From the NCBI GenBank assembly GCA_011037195.1, contig JAAEAF010009136.1:1-64000 (forward strand): 64,000 nt of DNA. Reading direction: 5' to 3'. The first letter of the stretch is position 1; each line of letters opens with the position of its first letter. Of the stretch, positions 33,021 through 45,769 are shown in pieces. Under the pieces are notes generated by a model that saw nothing but the letters and a program-made list of their open reading frames with translations, made no database searches and was not told where the DNA came from. Both the position numbers and the translations under genes were made by a program. This stretch comes from Triatoma infestans (Eukaryota > Arthropoda > Insecta > Hemiptera > Reduviidae).

Positions 33021-33574
33021 ACTGAGGAAGATAAGACGTTAAAATTCAGATGTGTTCAGTATTTAATGACATAATAAATTATTTTCTACCTGCCCTGGTT
33101 GGTAGGTTGGCACTTCTCCCCCCTCTAGCCGACTATATAATTATATTAAGATAAATAAGCAAAGTTTAAAATATAAAGAAAATTAATATATAACTGTATT
33201 AAAAGGGTTAAGAGAACGTCGTGTGAGTGTTATGTCATGGATGCCAGAAATTATATCTATAAATATATATTTTATTTTGAAGAAAATCATTATTTGAAGG
33301 ATATTCTAACATTCGCTGGCAAAAGGAACTATTCAGGTGAAGAACACCGTTACAGAAGTGTTCATAGAACTTAGTCAGCTTTGTCTTTTTGCCCTTTCTC
33401 ACAGGGGAGTGTAGTGCAAGAAAGAAATGAAAGAAAATAAGGATTTGAAAATAGTTTAGTAAAATAATTTCGTGAATTTTAGCTGGTTCAAACAGTGTAT
33501 TTTAGTGGAGGGGAAAGAGCCAGGTAATATAATTTAGGTCAATGGTACTGAAGAGATAAAGGGACAAGTAAGAG

Positions 33575-33945
33575 TTAGGATAAGACAATACACTCCCTCC
33601 AGACACAACAGCTTTATTTGAAAAGATTTGAACTAACAATTAGTCTGCATTCTGCTTTCAAACAAGAAGAGTGTGAATTAGACATATCACGAGTAAACAT
33701 CAGTGCCAGTTATAAGTTAAAAACATAGCTAGTTTCAGTATATTAATAAGCATATTACTGTGATATTGTAAAGTACTTAAATTCACTTAAAGAATATATC
33801 TATATTAAAAACAGTGTGATCTCTTGAATATTTCTGATACTTCTCTCTCTTGAACATATATACTCACAAGCCCTTTACTAAACCGCTCTTGCTACACAAG
33901 CTACTACTACTACAACACAATATCACCAATTACATTTCAGGAGGA
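33575..33945 (-). repeat. Family C dispersed repeat, copy C3
   Basis: Reverse complement of the C1/C2 order: gtctgcattctgctttc (33,645 region), taaattcacttaaagaa (33,780), aaaacagtgtgatctcttga, cacaagccctttac (33,868), and a caatatcaccaatt end. Confidence 0.65.
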
Positions 33946-34350
33946 TTTGAACTACCGAGAGAAGGCATTCTTTCAGCACAGTCTAATTTCTGCACTTTCA
34001 ACCAGAACATTTGTATCAGGAATCGCTCTCTTAAATTCAGTGCTAGTTTAAGTGTTAGCCTTTGAGTTTCAAACAATCTAGCTACTAGTTATTTGTTTCC
34101 TTGCATTTATAAGTTAATTGAAGATTCAAAATTAAAAATTATGTTGTAAATTTACTCGTTTAATATAAAGTTAAATTATTTATTAAATGTGGTAATGTGG
34201 ATAACTTTAAAAGTGGTTCTTGTACACTATTTCTAATACTGACTATGTGTATCTTAAACATACACCCTCACAAGCCCCTTTACAAAAACGCTCACGCCAC
34301 AAGCTATTATACAAACAATACACCATCACCAACTATATTTCAGTTACCAC
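33946..34350 (-). repeat. Family C dispersed repeat, copy C4, head-to-tail with C3
   Basis: ggcattctttcagcacagtc and caggaatcgctctc (33,965-34,027) correspond to the 3' block of C2. cacaagcccctttac (34,272) and caccatcaccaac (34,320) correspond to the 5' block. Same strand and order as C3, directly adjacent. Confidence 0.65.
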
Positions 34351-34465
34351 CAGAATTTTTTATCTTTTTATAAATTTTGTAATAGCGCATATCACATAGC
34401 TACGCTCTTATTGGATAAAAGATATGAATTTTTTATTTAACTGACAGATTAATTTCATAATGCTG

Positions 34466-34805
34466 ATTTTTTTTTTTGTGGAATGTTTATAAACAAGTAG
34501 ACAGACTGGGAGATATTAGCAATACCGTGATGGTCATGAATAGTAGTTATCCAGCGTCAACTACCATTAGTTATCCAAAAGTTCGCGGAGCCAACGACGT
34601 TTCAATCGCCTTAGAGTATTGCCCGGAAGTGAGGTTTGGGCGAGAGTATTGGGATGAAGGAGGAGTCTGCTGTGGAATTTCTTATAATAGGACTTTGTTA
34701 AATCGTGGACAAATGGAATTTTCAGATCTGTGTGGTTTGTATTGTTTGGAAACGTAATAAGGAACATCGACTATGCATCGGAGGATTTTGGATTCAGGGT
34801 TTGTA
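34466..34805 (-). pseudogene. Jockey-clade ORF2 C-terminal fragment with A tail
   Basis: Minus-strand translation: SKILRCIVDVPYYVSKQ (about 34,735-34,787), then NHTDLKIPFVHDLTKSYYKK and, after 15 further residues, SLPGNTLRRLKRRWLRELL, with a stop at 34,567. It aligns with the C-terminus of the 25,110-27,815 ORF2 (KLLRQIVDAPFYV, DLNIPFVQQLAKTKYHK, PRRLNRQWPRDFL), but divergence shows a different subfamily. A T run at 34,467-34,476 is the expected A tail of a 5'-truncated copy about 90 bp beyond the stop. TSDs were not found. Confidence 0.82.
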
Positions 34806-34809
34806 TTAT

Positions 34810-37800
34810 TCTGCTAATCATGCACAAAAAAGAGTTTCATGTGCATTTAGATTATTGTAACGAATTACTTCCCATTTGTTATGATATTTAATCATAGAAG
34901 AAAAGTAGAATTAACAAAATAGTTCTAAATAATAAAAAAAAACATTAGTTATCATAGAGAAATCTCAAAAATTGTTTGTAATTAAATAAAACTGATTCCA
35001 AAATTAGTAATATATTTTTATAGCAATTTAATCAAATTCATCAAAAGTGGATAAATTTTCTTTATCGATGGATTAAAATCTGTTTTATCAATCATTATAA
35101 ATTACTGAAATGACCAAAACGGTAATGAAAGATTTTTCATCTCACACAAACTTCCCCCAATCATATTCTAGATCTAACAGGAAGTAAGCTGTTTCACGTC
35201 TGGCATCTTCTAGCCTGGTTATAGAGTTTACTGTACCTGATGCGTTCCAATGGGCATAAAACTATCCCTTAGAAGGAAGGCTATTTGAAGAGGGCGGAGG
35301 ATAGTTGACGATAAATAGAGAAAATAAGGGCCTTAACGTTTGTGTGAGTCTCTTAGAATGGATCTATTCATCGTGTTGGACATCATTCCTCTCTTCAAGC
35401 TGCGATCCCTTCCATTTGCACTACCATTTTACTTCTTTATATTTTCCTTTTCAATTTTCTTTAAGTCTTTCGTCCATTTACTTATAACTTCTAACAAACA
35501 GTTTTAATAAAAACTTCTACAATACAATTTAAATTAAACGTCTGGATGCAATTATAATCCTTACAAATACTCTTTTTAAGGAAGTTAAGTTTATTGGTGG
35601 GTAATAGATGACGGTATTGACTAGAAATGGAAAAAGCTATATCCAGTTGGAGCAATTTACTGAGACTGAGGAAATTGGAAACTCTTTGTACTTTTACCTA
35701 TTGGTAAATTCCGCTTTGAAATAAAACTCTTAGATCTTCACTTTTTATTAAGTACATATAATTTTAATTTGATTTGGCCTTTGGATATATTTAATGAATA
35801 TTAATTCAGAAGATTTCTCTTTCTTGTATTTTGTTGTATACATATATTTAAAGAAAATACAAAGCAATTCCCTATTTAAATTAACTATATTAGTACATTT
35901 CATTAGACCATTATTCCTTTTTAATAAAATCAATCTGAAATTATTATGAAATAAATAAATAGTTATCGTAAAGCGGTATCTTCCTTTTTGGATATTTTTT
36001 CCATCGCGCGTTTCAAAATGACGCTAAGTTCCATGTGACGATTATTTTACATGTGTTTTATTAAATGAAACTGACACAATTATTACATGTTAATACAGCA
36101 CCTTCCCCTCAAGGGCAAAACTCGTTGATTATTGATCTGGTGTTTTAATTACGGTTGTTTCGATCTCCACCCTCTTCACAAGGGAATTTTTGCGGTTGAG
36201 TACCTTACCACCACAGGTAAAGGGGTATTTCAGCATTCCCCAAGTCGAATGAAGTATTCCTTTTTTCATCGCAATAATTTTTTGGATATTTTTTTCCAGC
36301 TGCTGTTCCCTGTTTTGCCACGTTGATTTATCCGAAACTCTGTTAAATAAACTTTTATGGCTTAGGGATTATTTGCTCTTTTGGATTCAGACATTGAAGT
36401 ACATATGATTGCTTTATCAGACTAAATAAGCGAAAATTTGATCTGAACAAATCATAATAATTAGAAGAAAAGAGGTTGTATATTGTACGTGTTTTACAAG
36501 TAAATTTCTTCCCACTCTTATATTTCAAGCTTGGCCAATTGGAAGTCTAGCATCCGAACATTGTCCTACAGGAAATTATTTTCTTTCGTTTCACAGAGTT
36601 CGTATAATGGTTGGCAATTGTGGTAGCATTGTTCAGGTAACTACTGATATCTATACTAATTATTCTTACAATTTTTTTTTAAATGAATTTTCAGCACGTT
36701 TCAAAATGACGCTAAGTTCCACGGATAACAACGTCTTACATTTTTTACTCATCCGCTTTTATATCGGGTGCATCAGACGGGTGAAGTCGTCTGAATAAAA
36801 AATTACTTTTTCAAAACAGGTTCTAGCAAAAAAAAAGAGTATTTGTAAGTTAAGTAGTGTTAAACAGTCACATTACCTTCCCAAATACAAATGCTCAATT
36901 TTCTTTATTTCTAATATATTGGATAGAGTATAAGATAGAGTTGTTATGAGAAAATTCCCTCAGGTACTGAGAAAAGAGTGACAAAGAGTGGTTTGGAGGA
37001 ACAGTAGCGAAGGTAAAAGTGTGTAGTGTACGGTGATCCTCCCTCAGGGTATACATAAAAGGGAGAGAGAATGGTACGTGGTTAGGTGGAAACAAGCCAC
37101 AAAGAACTAGGTCACTGTGCTCAGATAAATTGTACTAAAGGCCTTGAACGAATCAAGAGCATGTATGTGTCTTGTGAACACCTCATCTTGTTGAACAAAC
37201 ACACAAGGAAAAATCTTATAGCACTGAACACACACAAAAAATATCTATCCTATTATAAAAGAGATGTCTCAATTAGCTAAATAAAGAGGTAGCATTTTAA
37301 AAAAAATAAATAAAAGACTATGCTATTTCTGTGTTTACTCTTTAGGACTTGTTTTAAACTAAAAATTTTTGGTATTTAATTATGATTTTATTTCATACAC
37401 TCATTAAAAAGTTTGTCTTAAATTAAAATCACTTAATTATATAATAAAATGAAACAACTTAATCAGTTTATTTCTAATTTTAAAAATTAATCTTCATTAG
37501 CTTTTCAAGTTTACATTTATTTTTATTTTCCTTAGTTAATTAAGTTTTATAATGAAATTATAAATTTGTAAAATTTTGTATATTAGTTAACGTTTTAAAG
37601 TCTGTTATTAAGGGACAACCATTCATTGGCGAGGTTGTTAAAAAAAAGGCAATTAATCTTCCATTCCTACCTAATTACTTCGAGGTGTATAACATTATCC
37701 GAAATATAGTTCCAGATGGAATTTCAGGGACAAGTGTTTCCTGCTTAAAGCTGACACTTATTGTGTGATGTCTTCATTAATTAATGTCTACGGGGAAAAA

Positions 37801-38210
37801 GTTATAGAATTACTGGGCTAAAATTTAATTTTTCTTCATTGATATTTGTCACGTAGTTTGATTATGGTTCTTATAGTCTATACCTCTAATTACCATTTTC
37901 AGTTTTGGAATCGTAGAACACTTTCGAAATTAGGTTAAATTAGAAATTATTCACTTTGAAACACTCCTAATCCGAAAATAAATACTTTTATTTATTTATT
38001 TTTTTCTTATTGTTTCAAGAATTAGTGTGTAGAATTACTGAAATCAAGTTTTCTGCGAATTTGATAATACACATGTTTACAGCAATTTATAGATATTTAA
38101 GAATTATGATTTTTCTTTTTTTGTTTTTATTTGTTCTATATCATTCAACTTTTCTGTGGATAGAACAGTATTTCCTCTTTCACTTTCTTTTTACTCCTAT
38201 GTAGTTAAAG
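34810..38210. other. AT-rich stretch; one short direct repeat pair
   Basis: The 25-bp segment 36,009-36,033 (starts cgtttcaaaatgacg) is repeated exactly at 36,697-36,721. A tttttggatattttttcca-like block occurs at about 35,986 and 36,282. No gene or recognised element was found. Confidence 0.45.
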
Positions 38211-38214
38211 GAAG

Positions 38215-38447
38215 TATTGGAATCGTGTCAAATTTGAAATTGGGTTTCCACCGGAATTATATGATTTGATATCCCCTGAGTACGAAAAAATAATGTTTAG
38301 TTAGATACTGTCATTGCTTCGGACATGAAGGTTTCTGGCAAAATTTATCAACCGGAAATGACGTCGTGTGACTTTACTGATTATTTTTTGCTAGTTTTTT
38401 TGCGATTTTCTCGAAAACTGCTCTCGTGTTTTTTTTTTTTTACACTT
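38215..38447 (+). repeat. Family D dispersed repeat, fused to family B
   Basis: gtcaaatttgaaattgggtt, ccaccggaattatatgattt, atcaaccggaaatgacg, gcgattttctcgaaaactg, ending in a T run right before a family B copy. Confidence 0.65.
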
Positions 38448-38452
38448 CATGT

Positions 38453-38690
38453 GTTGAATATGTGGACGGGATCGCAATGCTGGATAATAACTGGTATTTT
38501 ATCCGCACTTATTATGCATATTCATTTTATTCCTGACCAGTTTCGGATATTCATCGATGGTCAGATCAAATTTACCAAGTCCGTGTAGAGAGTTCACTTC
38601 AACGTAATGTTCCTGTTACACTCACCTTTGTTGGTTTGTTTGTTCTATATTTGTATAGGGTGGTGTTATTATGAGAGGAGGAAATTAGGG
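38453..38690 (-). repeat. Family B repeat, copy B3
   Basis: Reverse-complement copy covering the terminal block, the hammerhead-like region (38,530-38,569) and the leader. The core is CTGACCA, with G8 lost, so it is predicted inactive. Confidence 0.7.
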
Positions 38691-40150
38691 GTAACTATGT
38701 AAAAAAAAATAATAATAATAATTGCTGCTACATATTAAATAGGGAACAGACCAACAAACAAACATGATTACTAAGCTGGTACTGTTGTTAGATGTCATAA
38801 TAAGAGTGACATAACTTGGGGGAGTACGCTCTAAGAATAGAAGCAAAGCGGTAGTGTTTTTTTTAAGCACAGTATGTACTGACACATACTGTGTATAGGT
38901 ACATTTGGCACCATTCTAACCATCATTGTTTTTATAAATATCATGAGTACGGGATGTTTTACAGCCGTACAGCTTTATCATTGCCAAACACATTCCTGTG
39001 GTCTAATACCCAATATAGATATCATCCATTGCCTTATATGCGCAAGTGAAACAATCGTTCATAAAGTTTTATACTGATAGGATCACTCAAGAACTACTAT
39101 TGAGAAGGATTGGATTGCGTTATCAATTTCACCTCATAAATACTTCTCCTTTGGGCATCGCTTCTGGTTGACCAATTATTAATATTTTGCATCAAAAGCA
39201 AGTACAGACATTTGGAGAGGAGATTCGCCAGGTAATATCTGGTAGGTAAATATCTGTTAGCGAAATGATGCCTCTAGGCGGAACATGCAATAATTTGTAA
39301 GTTTGTATTGTTTGCACTAGCTGCTTGTCAAGACATTGTCTCAAACACAGATAGCCACTACTCCTCTGTGCCCCCTTCCATTTCGATACGAGCTATACAT
39401 CAATGCTGTTTATATCAAATCCGGATTAACTTTGGCTCTTGGCAAAAGGCATGCGCCATATGGGTGGTATTCTGCTTCCATTCGTCGAAGACCTTCATTA
39501 TTAATATGACCAGGCATGTACGCATTATATAAAATTTGGATTTAATAGGAGATGTTTAATAAATTGTAGAGGTAAAGGTATCATTAGTTTACAAAAGATG
39601 TAAATTGTAAATATGTCAATCCTCAATCATGTTCAACCATAAGAATACCAGATTTAGGGTGTTATTAAATTCTGTTGAAGTAATGCAATAAACCGAAGTA
39701 AAGTTAGTGCCGGTTATATTAAAATTTTGTAATGTTATAGAAAATATGTACAATTTCGTTTTTGAGAATGTTCTACGTATATTAAATGAATTTAGGTTTA
39801 AATGTTTCAAAACAATACATAATCAGGAATTTTTGGATTATTAAATGGAAAAAATTGTCAGGCATTCAGTAAATGTGTAATTAATGCGGGTAATTATAGT
39901 CGGTTTATGATTAATGATTTCAATTACTTGTTGATTAATTAGGTGAACAATATGGTAGCATATAATTTAAAGTAAACATCATCAATAAATTAGAATAACA
40001 GGCACAGAAGGCTTTATTTCAATTTAGAAATATGATATGGTATTAAGTTCGTTATCTATATGAAATCAAGATCAATCCTTCTGATGGTGAGATGACCAAC
40101 AATATTGCTTTAATTGCTATAAAAACAGATTACTGTTTTTTATTTTAATA
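38691..40150. other. AT-rich stretch without recognised feature
   Basis: Short AAT runs near 38,708. No coding motif, tRNA-like box or family match was recognised. Confidence 0.45.
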
Positions 40151-40151
40151 G

Positions 40152-40156
40152 GCTTC

Positions 40157-40194
<38 letters not shown>

Positions 40195-40418
40195 TTAATT
40201 TAAGGCGCATCAACATCTATGGTCATTAGCGCCCGGACCATTCTCAGTGCACCCCCGGCCCCCGGACAGTGTTCTCTCGCTACAACAACACTGTCCATCA
40301 CCGAACAGTGAGCTGTAAAAGCTCTTAGGAAGAAAAAATCTAAGGGTGGCATTGGACTCGAACCCGGGCCTCCGCGTGGAAGTCTAACGCGCTAATCACT
40401 AAGCTAATCCCTCCCCTT
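40152..40418 (-). mobile_element. SINE family 1, full-length copy with (AAT)n tail
   Basis: The minus-strand head starts near 40,418: box A-like TTAGCTTAGTGATTAGCGC and box B-like GGGTTCGAGTCC. The body has a perfect 10-bp hairpin, ggacagtgtt (40,264-40,273) with aacactgtcc (40,287-40,296). The 3' end ggtcattagcgcc/aaggcgc leads into a (TTA)n tract (40,152-40,195), the tail on the minus strand. Confidence 0.88.
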
Positions 40419-40419
40419 T

Positions 40420-41435
40420 ATTTTTGTTATTGTTTATGTTTTATTTTGGTGCCTCGACTATTATGATTACTACCACCTTGAACATTTTATATTTCTTACT
40501 TGTGCTAGGATGGCATGTAATAAACCTATAAGGCTCCCAATGCAACAAGGCATGATGAAGCCTTAGATTTACAAGAATCTATTCATTATATTTCCCATAT
40601 ATTTGCTCCTACATCATCGATATAGTCGACATGGAATTATTGTTGTGCCGGGCCTTTTTTTTGTTAATTCACGAATTTATTGGTGTGCCCTCCATATAAA
40701 AAGTACTAGTTATTTTATCTACAGATCTATAATTTTCTTTTTTGAAATGCCTGGACCATGTTTGCGAACGGAAGGCGCTAAGCTTCGGATCACATTCTCT
40801 TCTGTCCGTTTCTAATAGATACCAAGAAATCACATTTTCGAGTATTGTTGACATAACTCTTCAACATGTGATTCCTCCAATACTTTGAGAAATAAGGAAT
40901 GAAATTGTGAAATAGGTATGCGGAAGACTTTTACATTTTCTGAAAAGGATACCCCAATAGTGCCACATAGTCATTGTCCTGGCTTATCCGCAGAATTATT
41001 ATAGAAGCTTTATGATTAAAGCAATACCGGGAACTTAATTAATTTAATGTTTTGACAATGTATTCTCCACAGTTTCGCATTTATTCGCCTTCAGGTCCAT
41101 CATTTTCACAAACAACAATTACTCTGTATTTTTTCACCGTCTATTGACAGTGAATAGGGATTACTTATTTAGGTCCTAACTCTTTCTGCTCAGAATTTCT
41201 CGGCATGTTATTAAACTCTGTTAAGAATCCATCTTATGTACAGATCTGCTACTATCTCTGGAGCACCAAGTTGTTTAAGACTAATATTACTGTTGCTTGA
41301 TTAGAAGTTGAAGGTTCAATACAAATTGAACCTGTTCTTGTTCTTGGGGGTCTTTGTCTTTCAATCTGGTAATTTTTATAAATCCATTGAATTTAATACT
41401 TTAAATGCAAATGAATTCAAATAATAAACGATTTT
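40420..41435. other. AT-rich stretch without recognised feature
   Basis: Chance reading frames only; the opposite-strand overlap at 40,603-40,854 has no domain. Confidence 0.45.
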
Positions 41436-41440
41436 CTTTT

Positions 41441-41780
41441 TGAATATATGGATGGGTCCGCAATACTTTAGTTGTAAAGGATCCTACAAAACATGCTATT
41501 TATTATACACTATATTCTAATGTCTAATCATAATTTAATAATTCTACTTTGTAATTAAACACATACACACACTCACACACACACATAATAACATAATCTT
41601 ATAAACCTCCCCCAAATAATTATATACAACCAACAAATCAACATTCAACAGAAACATTACGTTGAAGTGAACTCTCTACACGAACTTGATGAATTTGCTT
41701 TGACGATGGTTGAAAATACGAAACCGGTCAGGAAGCAAATCAATATGCATGCTACGACAGATAAAATACCAGATTTTCTT
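41441..41780 (+). repeat. Family B repeat, copy B4 (inverted end fragment plus a longer copy)
   Basis: A terminal fragment in minus orientation (41,442-41,470) is followed by CA-rich sequence and a plus-strand copy to about 41,780. The hammerhead-like region (41,694-41,734) has TTGACGA (C3 lost) and a broken helix II, but keeps GAAACCGGTC. Confidence 0.7.
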
Positions 41781-41784
41781 TTTC

Positions 41785-43180
41785 TTTCAATTATTGGCTT
41801 CCGCTGCTTTTTTTCTTGGCGTGATAATGATAGCCTAAAGTTACAGTGTGCTGCAATTTTAACTGAGCAACTAGTCATTACAGTCGAAATCATATCCTTT
41901 CCTTGCCGGGTTTAAAGCCAGTTAGTCCAACGAATAGTTAGAGGATGAGAAGGGATGCGGCTTGGATAGCCCCATCGGTAGGCCCCCCCGGAGGTAACAA
42001 GTTAAGGCGATAGAATGGGGAAGAGTTTACGTTTTTGAAAAATGGGAGTTTCCAAGTGTTATTATTTTTTTTATTGGCTACGATTCCATTTCGTTTCCAC
42101 GGGTTGAAGCAGAGTGTCGCTATCAGAGGGAAGGCCTACTTCTAATGGCTGCTTCAGTAGGCTGCAACTCCGTCTACCACCCTTCCAGCTCGATATCTAA
42201 CCGGGATTTAGGTTTTGTAAATATATATATAAAGTTGTGAGTGTGTGTATGTGCAATGTGGCATGGTATTGAGCTGGGATTCCAAATTCAATCCCAGCTT
42301 TTGTTGATACACAGTACGATTGTATGCCAGCCATCGCTCCTTTGTCCGTTGTAGCTCTCTGGTAAGAATCTGGCCTATTTTTCAAAGGCCTATTAGTTTT
42401 TTTTTAAATAGAAATTTTATAATGAAACTCTTCTATAAAACTCTAGCCCAATTTATAGTCAGTTTCTACCTTGAGACAGTTCTATTCAGATTTAAACTTT
42501 TAGTTAAGCGTAATTTGACTAGAACATTGTTCACATATCATCAATTGTTCAAATACTAGTAAAAAACATTGATTGTAACAAAAGAATTGATAACAATTTT
42601 ATGTTTGAAATGTTTTCTCTTGTAACATATTTAACTAATAATTATCTGATTTAGAAAGTTTTTAGTATACTATTTCCAAAGTTTGGTATTGTCTTCTAGT
42701 CCACATTTTTGTTCATTAATGTCAGTAAGTTTTTTACAAACGTTTCATTAACTGAAGTTTTTAGTTTAAAAAAAACGATTACTGTAAAAAAATACTATTA
42801 CATTTTTGAAGCAAAATTTGTTAAATCAAGTTTTACACAAAATTGTCATTTGGAAAAATATAAAATATTTTAAATAGCCGTTTTTTGTTTTATTGTATTC
42901 ATAAACTACGTGTTGACAGTTTTTCATTTTAAAAACTTCTAATGTGATACCGGACGATAACGGGTCTTACATTATCTCCGTAGAAGTTTCAACGTCGTCC
43001 CTTCGGTATTATATAAGAAGTAATTTCTCACATACAAATATTTTGGAAAATTTTAGTTTACCCCTTTTCTATATCTGACGTTCACATCTGCTATTCTAAT
43101 TGCCCTCTTGGAAAAATCAAAATATCTAAAAACAAGTTCGTGAAAGAAGTGCATTAAAAAATATTAATACCCATAACCGA
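41785..43180. other. Mixed AT-rich and GC-richer sequence, unassigned
   Basis: About 41,910-42,380 is GC-richer, with a C run (41,985-41,991), and looks like a decayed element, but no protein motif or end was identified. The rest is AT-rich. Confidence 0.35.
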
Positions 43181-43187
43181 TATTGAA

Positions 43188-43492
43188 TATAAGATGGATC
43201 CGCAATATTTAATAATGTATGAGTTTCCGTCCGTCAGAGTGTGTTTCTTTTTATTAATTCTGACCAGTTTCAGTTTTTCCTCCAACATCACTGCTTGTAC
43301 TATCAAATTTAACTAGAATGTTGAATACATGGATGTAATAAAGGTAACCTTCACTGTGATGTTTAAAGTTAACTCTGTAAAACGGACTCGAGTACTAAAT
43401 TCCGACGATGGATGAAAATGCAAAACTATTATCATTAATATGAAGTAGTTTGCTATGATGGGTAAAAATCTCAAATGATATGTGTATATTTT
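43188..43492. repeat. Family B foldback, copy B5
   Basis: The left arm in minus orientation (about 43,188-43,320) and the right arm in plus orientation (about 43,323-43,492) meet at 43,320. Hammerhead-like cores are decayed (CCGACGA on the right). The right arm is interrupted by the SINE at 43,493. Confidence 0.65.
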
Positions 43493-43707
43493 TTTTTTTA
43501 ATTTAAGGCGCGTCAACATCTAAGGTCATTGGCGTCTGGAGCCTTCTCAATGCACTGCCGGTCTCTGGACAGTGTTCTCTCGTTACAGATAATACTGTCC
43601 ATCACCGGACTCCTAGGAAGAAAAAATTTAACGGTAGCACAGCTGTACCAACCCGGGTCCTCCGCGTGGGAGTCCAGTACGGTAACCACGTAGCTAATCC
43701 CTTCCCT
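43493..43707 (-). mobile_element. SINE family 1 inside family B copy B5
   Basis: Minus-strand copy with tRNA-like head (near 43,640-43,705) and body. An internal segment before ctcctaggaag is deleted. It is flanked by imperfect repeats atatgtgtatatttt (43,478-43,492) and atacgtgtgtattc (from 43,710). Confidence 0.85.
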
Positions 43708-43729
43708 AAATACGTGTGTATTCTTCGGT

Positions 43730-44825
43730 ATTTAATATAGATTCAAGTTTGCCGCTAATACCTTACAATAATTTTATTTTGGAGGGGGATATTGTATTAC
43801 CTTGATAATAATTTACTACTTTATTAGGCTGTGTCCTAAGAGTAGAGAGGGCTGTAACCTATGCATTTTCTCCTTTCTCGAGCATTTGAAGCTCGAGGGA
43901 GTAAGTCGTTATGCAATACTTTCTTGAATAGGTCACAGTGTAATACAATTCATGCCTGTTCGGTTATCCTTAATTCTGAACACCCAAGTTTGTTACTTCT
44001 GGTTTTCCTGGGTAGTGTTAATAAACTAGTCCTTTTGTCGACTTAAAGGTTCGCTTCTCTCGGTCTTCATAGGTGACCTATTCAAGGCATGGTTACATAG
44101 TTGTTACTTTTGGTTTCTTGCCGTGCAGCTTCTGGAAACCCATTTAATTATTATCTACAATTATCAGCCAAGAAGCAGTGTATGGATCAAGACTCAAGAA
44201 TTACAGGCGCATAAGATTTATTTCCTTATTACTATTTCTCCTCTCCTCTTGTCTCCGATATGGGCTAAGGACTATAGGTCTTGCAGCACTGGTAACCAGG
44301 ATTCTCCGTTTTAAGGTAAGCGCCATTCCTTTGGCTGTAGAAAGTGATAAATAATATTTGCTACCAATTTTTTAATTTAATTTATATATTCATTTTGTCC
44401 ATATAATTTTTAATGTTTTAATTTCTCATTTGCTCAACCCATCACATTATATTATATACAGTCCATTTAATATTTTCGCTCTTCAGTATATATATCGTAT
44501 TTCTGCTGCTTTCTATTAATCAGACCCCACCCAAGGTATCTCACCTCAATTTATATCATTAATTCATTTTTCTGTATTTACTACACAGAGCCTACCAGGG
44601 TTGAGATAATAGGGTGTAAAAAGTGGTCACTTTTTTTTTTTTTTTTTTTTCTTGTTGTTTATTAATATTATATATATATATATATAATTTTCTTCTAAAG
44701 CTGTTCTTTCAATAGAAGACAGAAAGATAATTAGGTATGTGTCTTTTGATAGATCGTTTTGCAAAGTGAATTTAATATTAGTATGTGGTGTGAGTAAGTA
44801 AATGTGTTTATGTGTATTTGTATTC
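43730..44825. other. Unassigned stretch with a long T run
   Basis: A T run at 44,631-44,650 and a TA run at about 44,669-44,686. A perfect palindromic arm ctcgag...ctcgag occurs near 43,878-43,898. No gene was recognised. Confidence 0.4.
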
Positions 44826-44829
44826 TGTA

Positions 44830-45095
44830 TGTCTGTGTGAAAAATATCTGAAAAACTATTAATCGCGTTAAGCTCAAAGTTTATATTCCGTTTAGATATC
44901 TTGGGAACCGAAAGTTTCGGTCAAAATTGAATATTGTTTTAGTTTCTCGCGATTTCCTAGAAAAAATCTTGAATTTATCTTCAACAAAACGTGTTAACGG
45001 AATAATTACTTTTTGCAGGGTCTTTGGGGAACTATAGCGTTAACCTTTCCTCTTAAGTGTTGCTTCAGGTGCAATACGGTGGTACCCTGTATAAT
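44830..45095 (+). repeat. Family D dispersed repeat
   Basis: aatcgcgttaagctcaaag, ttccgtttagatatcttggg, agtttctcgcgatttcc, and the distal actatagcgttaacctttcc block. Confidence 0.6.
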
Positions 45096-45189
45096 ATCTA
45101 CGTACACTTCCAAATTAGTACTTAGAATTCTCAATTTAAAATGGGTACTAGAATATTTTAGAAGACTGTGTTATCATCTAGATGGGTAC

Positions 45190-45470
45190 AGATCATTTGA
45201 GAATCTTGGGGATGAGAGGATGGTTAGGATGCCAGATTGAATGTCAAGGTTTCAAGTAAGTTCAGCTTCACAACATTCGTCCCAAAGGATAAACTTGGGT
45301 CGTCAGCAGTCAAAGATCCTCATTAGTAGTCCGGACTGGGCAAAAAGTGAAATGATTCATAAACGAACATCTCTCATCTGGTTGGATACCTGGTTTTGTG
45401 CACCTTGGTTTAAGAATACATCTCTAGCTAATGGGACTCTAGCACTTCGCTTCCCGTAGACGAATCTATA
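45190..45470 (+). pseudogene. I-like ORF2 fragment (RNase H end to C-terminal domain)
   Basis: gagaatcttggggatgagag corresponds to the RNase H end (gggaatctttgggaatgaga, 29,751) and cgtcagcagtcaaagatcct corresponds to 29,916-29,936. Translation is broken at several points. No end or TSD was identified. Confidence 0.7.
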
Positions 45471-45769
45471 TGTTTTGCAAAATTCCAAGTTTGAAGAAAA
45501 TTCTGAATTAGAATCGTAATAACCGCAGAAAGAATGGCCGAACGAAAAAAATTATAGATCAAAGAGAATCTGAACTTAAACTTTATTTTTTGTATTACTA
45601 ATAGATATGACATGAAGGTTATATCATATCAATTTTTAAACACGTCAAATCGATCGTCCCTTGCACAATAATTAAGAATAGCAGAATGAAAAAAGTGACT
45701 TTTTCTTACATTTTACATTCTTTTGCTGCTGTAAGAGTAAGTATTTCGATGGATCAGATTTTTGGTGTT

